The notes under the pieces were generated by a model. It was not told the origin of the DNA. It searched no databases and saw only the letters and a program-made list of their open reading frames with translations. Below are positions 23,906-33,875 of a DNA stretch of 64,000 nt, piece by piece (positions within the stretch are counted from its first letter, which is position 1; each line of letters begins with the position of its first letter). Position numbers and translations under genes: made by a program. Source of the stretch: Mortierella alpina (taxonomy: Eukaryota; Mortierellomycota; Mortierellomycetes; Mortierellales; Mortierellaceae); NCBI GenBank assembly GCA_029449245.1, contig JANATF010000006.1, positions 1,364,001 to 1,428,000 of the forward strand, read 5' to 3'.

Positions 23906-24376
23906 AAGTACTACTAACCGGGTCTCTTTTCTTTTCTTTCTTAAGTGGTGTGGTGTGCTGCGGCGTGGGTGGCAGGAGCAGGACATGGATATCAGGAATG
24001 GGACCACAGGATGTGGGCAGGAGGGTGTGTGGCCAGGGGTTTCTTTGGGTGTTCGTTCTCTCTTTTAGGTCCGTCGGCAAGAGTCATGACTCCTCGGGCG
24101 TTGGCGGGCGGGTTTGTGGCAGCCACTTGCACGCGTACCCAAGGAAAACCTAGGTAATAAAGAGAGCCGGACTCACGGGAGCAGTGCGTCGGTGACTACC
24201 ATCCTCCAGTGGTGTGAAGGCCGGCTCAGCCTGTCTCTGGGGTCTTGCACGGTGCTCTTGTGGGGGAAACCAGCGGTTTGGGGACAGCTCATTTTCCCTC
24301 TCTCTTACTCTCCCTAACCTCTCTAGCCAGCACCCACAGCGGCCGGCCTGGCCTCACCCTACAGGCCTCCAGCATC

Positions 24377-24496
24377 ATGGAGAAGGCATCAAAACGCCCT
24401 CCTTTGGTGACGGCCAAAATACGGAATAGGAGTGGATTCGACAAGAAGAAGGGCATGCGACACGCGGAGGATCCATGGCATGTGGGCGGACTCTAG
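24377..24496 (+). CDS. Conserved 39-codon terminal frame of the repeat unit, copy 1
   Basis: Open frame MEKASKRPPLVTAKIRNR... ending DPWHVGGL and a stop. The inverted copy keeps the same frame, length and stop with one residue change (H to R). It is strongly basic. It could be the last exon of a longer gene, since the sequence just upstream has acceptor-like CTCTCTAG and CCTACAG. Function unknown; coding status is an inference from frame conservation between two copies. Confidence 0.35.
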   Translation: MEKASKRPPLVTAKIRNRSGFDKKKGMRHAEDPWHVGGL

Positions 24497-24691
24497 CACA
24501 AATGGATCTGGATCAGTTGACACGAGCTCACTGTCGACTGGGAGAAATCGACAGAGATCACTGCTGTGAGCCATACGCGCCCGGGGACGCAATGAGTGTT
24601 GGGGAGCACTCTCGTAGCAGTGGTGATCTCTCCGATCTATCCTTGAGACAGGGACTAGTGTTGATTGTGAAAGTGACAGCTGCAGTCAAGG

Positions 24692-25329
24692 ACTAGTGAG
24701 TCATTACATGTAGTCATGGCGTTTAGAAGCACAATAAAGTCGCGCTGGACCACTCAACCACACAGCTTAAGAATAGGTGAACGCTTATGAAAGGTGCAGG
24801 TGGATATGACATGCAATGCGGGCAATGAAGGCGTGTGGATTGACCAAATAAATAAAGGCATTTTCGCTCAAAGTTGACCAGTTCTGTTTGTGGGCATTGT
24901 ACTTCTGCCATTGTTGGCTTTGTGTTGCAACCTCTGAGCGACGAGTTGGCGGATATTGCACTGAATAGCGCCGCGAATTTACGGGAGAGTTGCATGTATA
25001 GTGGCGCTGCTCAAGTGGCCGTCACTTGGGGAGCGCTAGAGCAAAGATGACACATAACCAAGTCTTCACATGTAGTAGGTTGCATGGCAGACACTTACCA
25101 TTAATACTGACTTGAACGCTAACTGTCTCAACTTCGCGCAGCTGTCTGCAAGGCACTCCTGGGAAGGAATGTTCCAGACACTTTTGGGTGTCCAGCGGCA
25201 GGCGGCTGGTGGTGGTGGTGGTAGGCACGTTAGAGTACCTGGGGAATGGGTCCGCGTAGGCGTGTTTACACGGGTGAGGAGGAGGAGGAGGAGGAGGTAA
25301 ATAACTAGGAAAGAGAAAGGACTATTTCA
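24692..25329. other. Intergenic, no supported gene
   Basis: Between repeat copy 1 and the coiled-coil pseudogene. A GGT/GGA-rich stretch lies at 25208-25296. A short frame at 25112-25300 could be an upstream exon of the broken gene that follows, but nothing confirms it. Confidence 0.35.
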
Positions 25330-26604
25330 GTGCTTGCTCTGCTCACGTTTCATAAGCGTCCTCAGCAGCAAATCGCCGACAGTAACAACGGTATTACCGG
25401 TACTGGAAGTCGAAGCAGCCCTGGAAGGACGAGTCCCGATGGGCAATTCTCACAGATATCAGTGAAGGCGAGCCCTGCCGGCAGTGTCTCGTCGCTATCA
25501 TACGGAGGTGCGCTCGGGTTCAGCAATGGACGCCCACATTGCGCGTGTGAAGAGCTGGTACCACATAGAGCCAGGACAATGCGCAGCTCAGACAGCAGTT
25601 TGGCCGTGCAAATACGAGGTGTCGTCAGGCGAGCGGTCAGAGTCTGCATATTAACCCCTTGAGCATGGCCAACGCAAATAGTCATGGGCAGCAGGATCAG
25701 CCTCAGAAAGTTGTCAGAAGCAGATGACCTATCCCAATAGCCACAACCACCTTCACATCCCTCTTGGATTTTGAACTCGGAACTAGAGCGTCTGCCGGTG
25801 AGCTCAGGGATGATCCGGCTCCTGGAGAAGGCATTAGAGCTGCTGAAGCAGCACACGGATATGCTGTTGGACGAGAACGCGCGCTTGGCAGAGTTCGCAG
25901 CAGCGAGCGGGACTGGAGAGTCCACGGCTTCTTCCAGAGGGCCAACCTCCGAGTATGGAGGTTTGAGTAGGAAGTCGACAGCAGATGGTGCTTCGGATTT
26001 GCAGGAGATCATTCGAATCGAAGAACAAACTGCAGCAGGAACGGGACTAGATTGTTCGGGAGCAAGATGTGGCTCTGCAGCGGCTTTAGTCTCAGCTAGC
26101 AGACGCAGCAGGCCCTTACGGCTACAAGAATGAATGGAGTGATTGAGCTGACAGCATCACTTTGCCCGTGATTACTTCACTGTCACAGAAACGGAGGAGT
26201 TCAGGGTCAAGTGCGGGAATCTAGAGGAGCAAGTTGGAGAGATGCGCTTGATCATTGCTGTTCTCGAGAGCTTCAGCGACGGGCCTCGATCTTTAGCACA
26301 GCTCTTGCAGGCCTTATCTTCCTCCCAGACTTTGCCTCCTGGATCGTGGTTCTCGTCAGGACTTGGATTCAGCAGTGTCATGGGATCTCTAAATTTTGGA
26401 TCCTTGACGCTGAAGCAGCAGCAAACTCGGCCAGACGCGATGGCCACGGTGGCCTCGGGGTGGATACAGGAGATTTATGGCCGAGCCCAGGAGGAGAAAG
26501 AGAAGGCGGTGCAGAAGGAGGAGGAGCGGCGAAGTCTGGAAGGGACGGTCTGGCAGCTTCGTAGGGAGCTGCAAGCGGTTCAGAACACCACGCGCTCATC
26601 TTGA
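25330..26604 (+). pseudogene. Broken coiled-coil protein gene
   Basis: Several protein-like blocks lie in order on the plus strand but cannot be read as one intact frame. Block one, starting after TTTCAG at about 25330, is Ser/Gly-rich (SSPGRTSPDGQFSQISVKAS). Block two, about 25760-26010, is helical (LNSELERLPVSSGMIRLLEKA and KQHTDMLLDENARLAEFAA). The frame then shifts by one near 26020, and two in-frame stops interrupt KNKLQQERD, IVREQDVALQRL and SQLADAAGPYGYKNEWSD. Block three, about 26190-26604, reads TEEFRVKCGNLEEQVGEMR and ends in a coiled coil (EEKEKAVQKEEERRSLEGTV) and a stop. Unrecognised introns could explain part of the breakage, but the stops inside the helical segment argue for decay. 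The parent function is unknown. Confidence 0.5.
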
Positions 26605-27754
26605 TTGGGTGCTGCTACTTCCTTTCTTCGTTCTCTTGTTGTTGCATCTCGTTGCCAATATATGCATGGCCTCCCTCCGGTCATTCGACGTGTTCTCTTT
26701 TCTCTTCTCTGTAATCTCACTGTTGGCTTTCCACAATAAATGTAGTGCTAAATATTATAACATTTACTATATGCCACAGCACGCGTATCAATATCAATGG
26801 GATCGCCGCTCAGTGCGATCTCTGTCCTTACTCATAAGAAATAATGTATTGGCGCGAGCCCTTTTGTCTCACTACGAATTGCGGCTTAACAGCGGCCTCA
26901 GGTCGCGACAGTACAGATCGCGTGCCGTTCTCACAGGATTGCCAAATCGGACAGTAGGACAGTAGGACAGTAGGACAGGGATGTGGAGCTATATGAGCAC
27001 AACTGGAGATTCGGACTAGCGCTCAGCGCACCCATTTTTTGGAAGCCAGTCGCGCTGTCGACCAAGATGTGGAGTGTCGCCGGCGCGATTTGTAGATTAG
27101 AGCGAGCAGACGGTATGTGGCTGATACATGATGCCCTGCATATTTATGCTCACGATAACCATCAATCCTCGAGGTACACAAGATGGACCAAGGGCGAAGA
27201 TTAAGATTGTGTACCGCTCCCACGCTCATAATTATTTTCGTACCTTGTTCTTTCCCCTCTCACCAGTCCGTTTCTTTCTCTCCATCGATACACCCATTTT
27301 TCAAAGAGCGCCAAACTTCCAATCAAGAACCTGTAAGCGTGAAATTTCGCTTGAGGATGGAGTTGGGTGTAGTGATAATGAGTTGCACCTACCCTACAAA
27401 CTTCATGCTAATCCACATATGGTGACCTTTGATACCTTGCTTTGACTTGACCGCCTTTGACCACCAAGGAATCGAACTCTCGCGTACAAAGACATTGTTC
27501 CTGAGCCAACTCAGACCGACAGATACTGCTATCCCTCTTGGGGAACGCTCTCTCGTGTCTCTCTCTAGGTATTGCAAGACCCATGAACACAGTCAATTGA
27601 AGTAGCCATAGATGCTTATATGATCGCTAACATAATGAGCTGCGTTTACTTGATGCGTGCCTTAGTGCTACCGTCATTGAACCTCTTTGTGACATTTTGA
27701 ATTCTTCATTGTTCTCCTCTTATCGTCAGTGTGGTAGCTTTGACTTTACTAAAG
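26605..27754. other. Intergenic, 5' flank of the NLR-like gene
   Basis: No gene supported. A tandem GTAGGACA array sits at about 26948-26978. A C/T-rich stretch at 27240-27300 and short unconvincing frames follow. Confidence 0.4.
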
Positions 27755-27804
27755 GTAAGAGCAATCTATAGCTTTGCATAACCTTTGTCTTCATTTTCTC
27801 ATAG
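27755..27804 (+). other. Probable 50-nt 5'-leader intron of the NLR-like gene
   Basis: GTAAGA donor at 27755 and TCTCATAG acceptor at 27804, with a T-rich 3' half. It lies 55 nt before the first ATG of the NLR-like frame, so it is proposed as a leader intron. Alternatively, it could join a short coding exon further upstream. Confidence 0.4.
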
Positions 27805-27859
27805 CAAGCGCTTACCGTATTGTTTCTTTTGCAATGGATGCAGCGTCAAGACAACTGCC

Positions 27860-30800
27860 ATGAGCACTCCACTTGGTAGTTCACCACCCGACATCGAGAG
27901 ATCAACCCACAACCCATTGACACCGTCATTAACCGCCTATGGTCGATCTGTCAGCCATGACGCCGCAACTGTATCGTCTCAGCAAGTCGGCTTGAATTCC
28001 GGTGGCAACGACAAATCCGTCTCGTCCCAAAAAACAATGAAGCGGGACAAAATTCGAAACTTCTTTCGGTCAACCAAACATGAGGATAAGGTGACGATTC
28101 AAGATGGCCCAACTAAGACAAAGATCAGCCACGCTCGAGCTGCTAGCACCGACATCACCTCTGCAGTCTACAGCCTCGAAGTCAGCAGCTCAGGAACTGG
28201 ATCACAGCCCACGATCGGCAAGAATGAGGCTCGTTTGAATATCTTCTCGGAGAACGTAACTAAAACATCCACTAGAATCTCATTGCCAAAACTGGACGCG
28301 CGCATCGACAGCACATCCCAGCTCGCCTTGTGCATCAGTTGTCTCTCAAGGAACATGACTTCTCCCTTGCAGCGTGAAGGTCTCGAGAATGCCTCAGACC
28401 CCACAAACGAAGCGTCGCGGACCACGCCGTCCGATGATACACTGCAAGAATGGATCAAAGCCATTGAACAGAACCCTATCAAGCAAGAGCATCTTCGCTG
28501 GTTGGGATCACGCATCGTTGAGGAATTTATCAAGCATGCTGTCAAGGATCCGGTCGCAGTGTCAGAAGTCGTTCTCCTTGGCTCTGTCCTCGATCAGGTA
28601 CACTACCGCAAGTTGCTCAATTGCTTCATTGCGCAGCTCCAAGAGTCGGTTCTTCTAGATGTCGATCTGCTCCAAGGTCTCGTCCAGTTGGTCCAGTGTG
28701 CCGCGCCGGCGTATCTTGACGCCGATGATCTTGTCAAGATCTTGAGTATTCTGAGACAACGCCTTGGAGATACCCATCAGCAGTCGTCGGAGCACCAATA
28801 CCATTTAACCTTGGCTGTCTCACGCCTCCTTGATGTCATGGCCGAGCCGGAGCACAAAGTCAAAGATCTACCTCGTGTCGAGGAAAAGGAACCCCTGGCC
28901 TCAGTTCTTTCAGGACTGCAATCCAGCTCGGACCCTTATCTGATGTATCAAGCGCTGTACGCATTTCAAGCCTTGCAATATGTTCCTGACAACGAATCTG
29001 CTCTTCGAGCCATCATGCGACACTCCCTAGGAGCCGCAGAGAGCCTTATCAAGGTGTCGGGAGTCATTCAGTTGAACTTTGACGGCCTACTCGAAGGCCT
29101 CAAGCATATGCAAAAGACTGTCGAGGAGACTTATGGGATTGCCAAGTCCAGCTACGAAGGCATCAGCTCATTGATTGACAGTGGACGTGGACTGTTCGAT
29201 AGTCTCAGAGCGGGCCTTGGCTCTGGCCACAAGCATCCGTGGTACCCTGCTGTGCTTACCGCTGCAGCTCTCTGCCGGGCAGGCCAATTGGTCTATTTCA
29301 GCAAGCTGGTTCGAGAGGCTCCTTGCCGTCGTGATCCCCGATTCCAATGGGGTGTAAGCCAGCTCTTGGGCGAGATTGCGATTGATGATGAATGGGAGTC
29401 CTGCATCCGTGAGCAAGCTGTCAGCTTTCTGGAAGACCTGTATTTGAATGATGCCGATTGGGCTCAGGACGACAGCGTCAGGTCTTGGATGCTGATCATT
29501 CTCGACAAGATCTCGGAGGTACCTGATCGTGCTATCAGAGACGTGGCTCTTGCTTTTCTGCAGGTCCCAATGAAGTATGGTTCCACAATCGCCACGCATC
29601 CCTACCCATTGAGATCTCGCCTCCATATCCCAATGAAGTCGCCACTTCTGGCTCTAGTCCAAGATATTCCTTACATTGAGTACGATCTCAACGACCTCCG
29701 GCTAAGAAGACTCCAAGAATACAGTCAGACCGTATACATCCCTCCTCAAGCCAAGGCCAACCTTCAGGCCGCTGACAAGGATGCTCTACCGCTCATGAAG
29801 AGAGTAAAGGAGTTCCTGGAGAGTGACGGACAAGTGTTCTTGGTGCTGGGCGATTCAGGAGCAGGAAAATCAACATTCAACCGGCACCTTGAGCACGAGC
29901 TTTGGAACGAGTACAAGCCAGGTGGCCACATACCGCTCTTCATCAACCTGCCTGCTGTGGCCAATAACTACGAGGACATCATTGGCAAACAATTGCAGAT
30001 GCACAGATTCAAGAAGGACAAGATCAAAGAGCTGAAGGAGAATCGGAAGATGATCCTGATTTGCGATGGTTATGACGAAACCCAACTCAAGGTCAACTTG
30101 CACTTGGAGAACATGCTCAATCAAAAGGGACAAGCCGACGCAAAAATGATTATCAGCTGCAGGAGCACCTATCTTGGACAGGGCTACCGCGACCAATTCC
30201 GTCCTCAACAGAATGATCGCTACAGCTCCTCTGCAGCTAACCTGTACACGGAGGCTGCCATTATTCCTTTCTCAAGAGACCAGATTGGGGACTACATTGA
30301 TCAGTTTGTGCGAGATCCAGAGGTACACAAACTGATTGGCGATGGACCCGTCTGGAGCACTGAGAACTATATGGATAAGCTGAGGTCGATCCCCAACTTG
30401 ATGGAGCTGGTCAAGAATCCCTTTCTCCTGTCTCTATCGCTCAGAGCGTTGCCTGGCGTGGTCAAGGTCGGGACCGATATCACCAAGATCAAAGTAACTC
30501 GTCTGACTCTCTACAACTCTTTTATCGATCAATGGCTGGACATCAGCGAACGACGACTAAGGACGATCAAGTTTGCCGGTGAAGAGAAGAGCGCACTGCA
30601 AGATCTACTTGAAGAAGGCATTATAGACACCACCATTGCCTTTTTGAAAAACCTTGCTGCAGCCGTCTTCAAAGAACATGACGGAAATCCAGTTGTCCCG
30701 TACATGCCGCTGAGCGACAAAGGGACGTGGAAGGTACAGTTCTTTGGATCGCAGCCCCTCGCCACGCTCTTGAGAGAGTGCAGTCCACTGTCGCGTTCAG

Positions 30801-33196
30801 GTGTCCAGCACCGGTTCCTCCATCGCTCGTTGTTAGAGTACTTTTACTCTCGACACATACGAGAGACCAGAGAGTCAGATGCACTTTGTGACATTTCTCG
30901 AAATCTGGCCAAACACCCTCTAAGCCAAAGGACCCTTGTCAACGAGCCGTCGATTGTCCAGTTCCTAGCCGAGCACGCCCAAGACGATTCTCGGTTCCGA
31001 CAACAACTTCATCAATTAGTCGAGCGATCGAAAACAGACGTTTCGGCTAGCCAAGCAGCAGCCAATGCCATCACTATCTTGGTTCGGGCCGGTGTGTCAT
31101 TCAATGGGGCCAGTCTAGCAGCTATTCAAATTCCCGGCGCGGACCTGAGTGGTGGACAGTTCGATTCAACTCAACTACAAGGAGCAGATTTGAGAAGCAC
31201 CAACCTACGCAATATCTGGTTGCGTCAGGCAGATTTGAGCAACGCGCAGATGGAGGACGTCCGATTTGGCGAATATCCGTATCTTGAGGAACAAAGCTCA
31301 GTGTTATCGTGCGCGTACTCCCCGGACACGAAGACACTTGCTGTTGGTCTCGAAAGTGACACAATTAGCATGTACAACACCACAACTTGGGAGAAGACAC
31401 TCGAACTAGGCGGCCATACCGGTTGGGTTAACAGCGTGGTGTTTTCGCCAAACGGCGAGCAGATTGCCTCGGGCAGTGACGATAACACTGTGCGGCTCTG
31501 GGACGCACAAACCGGTGCACCTGGTGCCGTTCTAAGCGGCCACACCGGCTCTGTGTACAGCGTGGAGTTTTCGCCAAGCGGCCAGCAGATTGCCTCGGGC
31601 AGTTCCGACAAGACGGTGCGGCTCTGGGACGCACAAACCGGTGCACATGGTGCCATCCTAAACGGACACACCGGCTCTGTTAGAAGCGTGGTGTTTTCGC
31701 CAAGCGGCCAGCAGATTGCCTCGGGCAGTGACGACAAGACGGTGCGGCTCTGGTACACACACAGCGGTGCACCTGGTGCCATCCTAAGCGGCCACACCAG
31801 ACGTGTGACAAGCGTGGTGTTTTCGCCAAACGGCCAGCAGATTGCCTCGGGCAGTGGAGACAACACGGTGCGGCTCTGGGACGCACAAACCGGTGCACCT
31901 GGTGCCATCCTAACCGGCCACACCGGCTGGGTTTACAGCGTGGTATTTTCGCCGAGCGGACAGCAGATTGTCTCGGGCAATGAGGACAACACAGTGCGGC
32001 TCTGGGACGCACAAACCGGTGCACTTAGTGCCATCCTAAGCGGCCACACCGATTATGTTAACAGCGTGGTGTTTTCGCCAAACAGCCAGCAGATTGCCGC
32101 GGGCAGTGACGACAACACGGTGCGGCTCTGGAGCACACAAACCGGTGCACCTGGTGCCATCCTAAGCGGCCACACTGGTTGGGTTAACAGCGTAGTATTT
32201 TCGCCAAGCGGCCAGCAGATTGCCTCGGGAAGTTCCGACAACACGGTGCGGCTCTGGGACGCACAAACCGGTGCACATGGTGCCATCCTAAGCGGCTACA
32301 TCAGATCTGTAACAAGCGTAGTGTTTTCGCCAAGCAGCCATCAGATTGCCTCGGGCAGTGACGACAAGACAGTGCGGCTCTGGGACGCACAAACCGGTGC
32401 ACCTGGTGCCATCTTAAGCGGCCACACCGGCTCTGTTCTCAGCGTGGTGTTTTCGCCAAACGGACATCAGATTGCCTCGGGCAGTTCCGACAAGACAGTG
32501 CGGCTCTGGGACGAACAAACCCATGCACCTAGTGTCATCCTGAGCGGCCACACCGACGATGTTAACAGCGTAGTGTTTTCACCAAGCGGCCAGAAGATTG
32601 CCTCGGGCAGTTCCGACAAGACAGTGCGGCTCTGGGACGCACAGACCGGTGCACCTGTTGCCATCCTAAGCGGCCACACCGGCTCTGTTCTCAGCGTGAT
32701 GTTTTCGCCAAGCGGCCAGCAGATTGCCTCGGGAAGTTCCGACAACGCAGTGCGGCTCTGGGACGCACAAACCGGTGCACCTGGTGCCATCCTAAGCGGC
32801 CACACCGGCTCTGTTCTCAGCGTGGTGTTTTCGCCAAGCGGCCAGCAGATTGCCTCGGGCAGTAGAGACAACACAGTTCGGCTCTGGGATGTGAAATCAG
32901 GTCTTTGTTTGGCTACTGTAAAGGATTTCCATGGTGGGATCTCGTCAATTGCTTGGAACGCAAGTGTATACGGAAGCTACCTATCGACTGGCTGCGACGA
33001 TAAATCCGTTCGTATGTGGAGGGTCAAAGAAACCTGTCATCGCGTGTCTTTGCACCTAGTCTGGAGCTCTTGGCATGACCAGCTTGTTGTATCAGGCACC
33101 AACATCTTGAACACGCAGGGTTTAAGCAGTACAAATAGGAAACTCTTAGAACAACGTGGCGCTATCAGCAAACAGATATCACTGGAAGAGCCGTAG
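27860..33196 (+). CDS. NLR-like STAND protein: helical N-domain, NACHT, pentapeptide and WD40 repeats
   Basis: Uninterrupted frame of 1778 aa from the first ATG at 27860. Residues 1 to about 130 are disordered with a basic KRDKIRNFFRSTK motif. Residues 180-620 form an all-helical, ARM/HEAT-like region. A NACHT NTPase follows: Walker A GDSGAGKST at about residue 664 and Walker B KMILICDGYDE at about 730. A sensor-type RST motif follows (SCRSTYLGQGYRDQF). Pentapeptide repeats (GADLSGGQF, LQGADLRSTNLRN, LRQADLSNAQM) occupy about 1078-1135. The C-terminal half is a WD40 region of about 14 units; twelve consecutive units of exactly 42 residues (126 nt, 31424-32935) are nearly identical. NACHT-WD40 proteins in fungi (HET-D/HET-E class) act as intracellular receptors that oligomerise on ligand binding and can trigger cell death. 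The ligand and effector output here are unknown, and no HET, lipase or other known effector domain is visible. Confidence 0.9.
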   Translation: MSTPLGSSPPDIERSTHNPLTPSLTAYGRSVSHDAATVSSQQVGLNSGGNDKSVSSQKTMKRDKIRNFFRSTKHEDKVTIQDGPTKTKISHARAASTDITSAVYSLEVSSSGTGSQPTIGKNEARLNIFSENVTKTSTRISLPKLDARIDSTSQLALCISCLSRNMTSPLQREGLENASDPTNEASRTTPSDDTLQEWIKAIEQNPIKQEHLRWLGSRIVEEFIKHAVKDPVAVSEVVLLGSVLDQVHYRKLLNCFIAQLQESVLLDVDLLQGLVQLVQCAAPAYLDADDLVKILSILRQRLGDTHQQSSEHQYHLTLAVSRLLDVMAEPEHKVKDLPRVEEKEPLASVLSGLQSSSDPYLMYQALYAFQALQYVPDNESALRAIMRHSLGAAESLIKVSGVIQLNFDGLLEGLKHMQKTVEETYGIAKSSYEGISSLIDSGRGLFDSLRAGLGSGHKHPWYPAVLTAAALCRAGQLVYFSKLVREAPCRRDPRFQWGVSQLLGEIAIDDEWESCIREQAVSFLEDLYLNDADWAQDDSVRSWMLIILDKISEVPDRAIRDVALAFLQVPMKYGSTIATHPYPLRSRLHIPMKSPLLALVQDIPYIEYDLNDLRLRRLQEYSQTVYIPPQAKANLQAADKDALPLMKRVKEFLESDGQVFLVLGDSGAGKSTFNRHLEHELWNEYKPGGHIPLFINLPAVANNYEDIIGKQLQMHRFKKDKIKELKENRKMILICDGYDETQLKVNLHLENMLNQKGQADAKMIISCRSTYLGQGYRDQFRPQQNDRYSSSAANLYTEAAIIPFSRDQIGDYIDQFVRDPEVHKLIGDGPVWSTENYMDKLRSIPNLMELVKNPFLLSLSLRALPGVVKVGTDITKIKVTRLTLYNSFIDQWLDISERRLRTIKFAGEEKSALQDLLEEGIIDTTIAFLKNLAAAVFKEHDGNPVVPYMPLSDKGTWKVQFFGSQPLATLLRECSPLSRSGVQHRFLHRSLLEYFYSRHIRETRESDALCDISRNLAKHPLSQRTLVNEPSIVQFLAEHAQDDSRFRQQLHQLVERSKTDVSASQAAANAITILVRAGVSFNGASLAAIQIPGADLSGGQFDSTQLQGADLRSTNLRNIWLRQADLSNAQMEDVRFGEYPYLEEQSSVLSCAYSPDTKTLAVGLESDTISMYNTTTWEKTLELGGHTGWVNSVVFSPNGEQIASGSDDNTVRLWDAQTGAPGAVLSGHTGSVYSVEFSPSGQQIASGSSDKTVRLWDAQTGAHGAILNGHTGSVRSVVFSPSGQQIASGSDDKTVRLWYTHSGAPGAILSGHTRRVTSVVFSPNGQQIASGSGDNTVRLWDAQTGAPGAILTGHTGWVYSVVFSPSGQQIVSGNEDNTVRLWDAQTGALSAILSGHTDYVNSVVFSPNSQQIAAGSDDNTVRLWSTQTGAPGAILSGHTGWVNSVVFSPSGQQIASGSSDNTVRLWDAQTGAHGAILSGYIRSVTSVVFSPSSHQIASGSDDKTVRLWDAQTGAPGAILSGHTGSVLSVVFSPNGHQIASGSSDKTVRLWDEQTHAPSVILSGHTDDVNSVVFSPSGQKIASGSSDKTVRLWDAQTGAPVAILSGHTGSVLSVMFSPSGQQIASGSSDNAVRLWDAQTGAPGAILSGHTGSVLSVVFSPSGQQIASGSRDNTVRLWDVKSGLCLATVKDFHGGISSIAWNASVYGSYLSTGCDDKSVRMWRVKETCHRVSLHLVWSSWHDQLVVSGTNILNTQGLSSTNRKLLEQRGAISKQISLEEP
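31424..32935 (+). repeat. Twelve 126-nt WD40-coding tandem repeats
   Basis: Each unit reads xVxSVVFSPxGQQIASGSxDxTVRLWD...GHTG. The units keep near-identical DNA, but a few codons vary between them: the first position (W, S, R, Y, D), the third (N, Y, R, T, L), and the two around the DD/SD/GD/ED/RD pair (with following N or K). Such homogenised units with scattered variable codons indicate exchange between repeats. Repeat number should differ between strains, and short-read assemblies may collapse the array. Confidence 0.92.
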
Positions 33197-33875
33197 GTGT
33201 AAATAGTATGAATTAGGACCTACACTCTCGTCTCTTACAATATCAGAATGCAACACTTTTTCATGTATATTCAGAATTCTCGTTTGTCATGACAAAACAC
33301 AATCTCGTCACTTTGCTACCGAGCATAGCCCCTCGCCTGCCATATCCGTTTGCTTGCCAGTCAGTCTGCGAACATGTCTGATTAACTGTGTCTGCGCATC
33401 ACTCGCTCCCCTTTTTCAGTTGAATCAACGATGAGAACGACTCAAGGCCAGTGTCACTCCATGTTCACTCGTACGCTTGGGCGAAACCATTGAACAATCG
33501 TTCACATGTGCAGCTCGTGCGTGGGTCGTCTTATTAAATTGGTGTCAGAAGCAGGTACTTTGATTGATAATTGATGGGTAATGGTCCCTCTCTACCGCTA
33601 TCAGGGGGCCAAAAAGTGTTGGGCGTCTTGGCCACCGCTGGCAAAGTGGCGAGTGCCAGTAAGACATAAGGGGACTCATATGTGTCATCAAGGTAGTGAT
33701 CATACGTTAATCCAGCACTCTCTCTCTCCCTCAACACACTTCATGTCGTTTAGTCCATCTTATAAAGGAGGTTTATTTTTCTTGCCTTGATTCGGATGGA
33801 TGAAATTACACGAAAACTGAGCACGAGCCATCACCGTTCGCCTGGCAAAAAACTTTAATGTGTTTCATTTGGATT
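33197..33875. other. Intergenic between the NLR-like gene and a secreted-protein gene (convergent)
   Basis: Contains the 3' flanks of both genes. No gene or RNA gene recognised. Confidence 0.45.

Larger units (their letters stand above)
22645..24691 (+). repeat. 2.05 kb dispersed repeat, copy 1 (inverted partner at 55942-58016)
   Basis: This stretch reappears in reverse orientation at 55942-58016 with high identity along nearly its whole length. Flanks differ sharply outside it: left of CTCCTGTCTGATGAATGC and right of GCAGTCAAGG. No terminal inverted repeats, target-site duplication or transposase were found. It contains gene-like punctuation: an open stretch at 22862-22970 before GTAAGT, an AG-bounded 126-nt stretch at 23212-23337 before GTAGTG, a stretch ending at 23563 before GTAAGC, and a terminal 39-codon open frame at 24377-24496 with a stop. 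The same boundaries are kept in the other copy. A 14-nt tandem repeat (ATCAGGACTTGGAC) occupies about 23836-23905. It may be a short multi-exon gene family or a non-autonomous mobile unit. Confidence 0.8.

Noticed and set aside
27450-27560. tRNA-like stretch on the minus strand (GAGTTGGCTCAGG, then GAGAGTTCGATTCC)
   Set aside because: The D-loop and T-loop words resemble a tRNA, but the T and anticodon stems do not pair and the acceptor stem is missing. A tRNA-derived remnant is possible; a working tRNA is not supported.
31225-32874. Long open frames on the minus strand opposite the WD40 array
   Set aside because: They repeat with the same 126-nt period and are mirror frames of the WD40 coding units, without any domain of their own.
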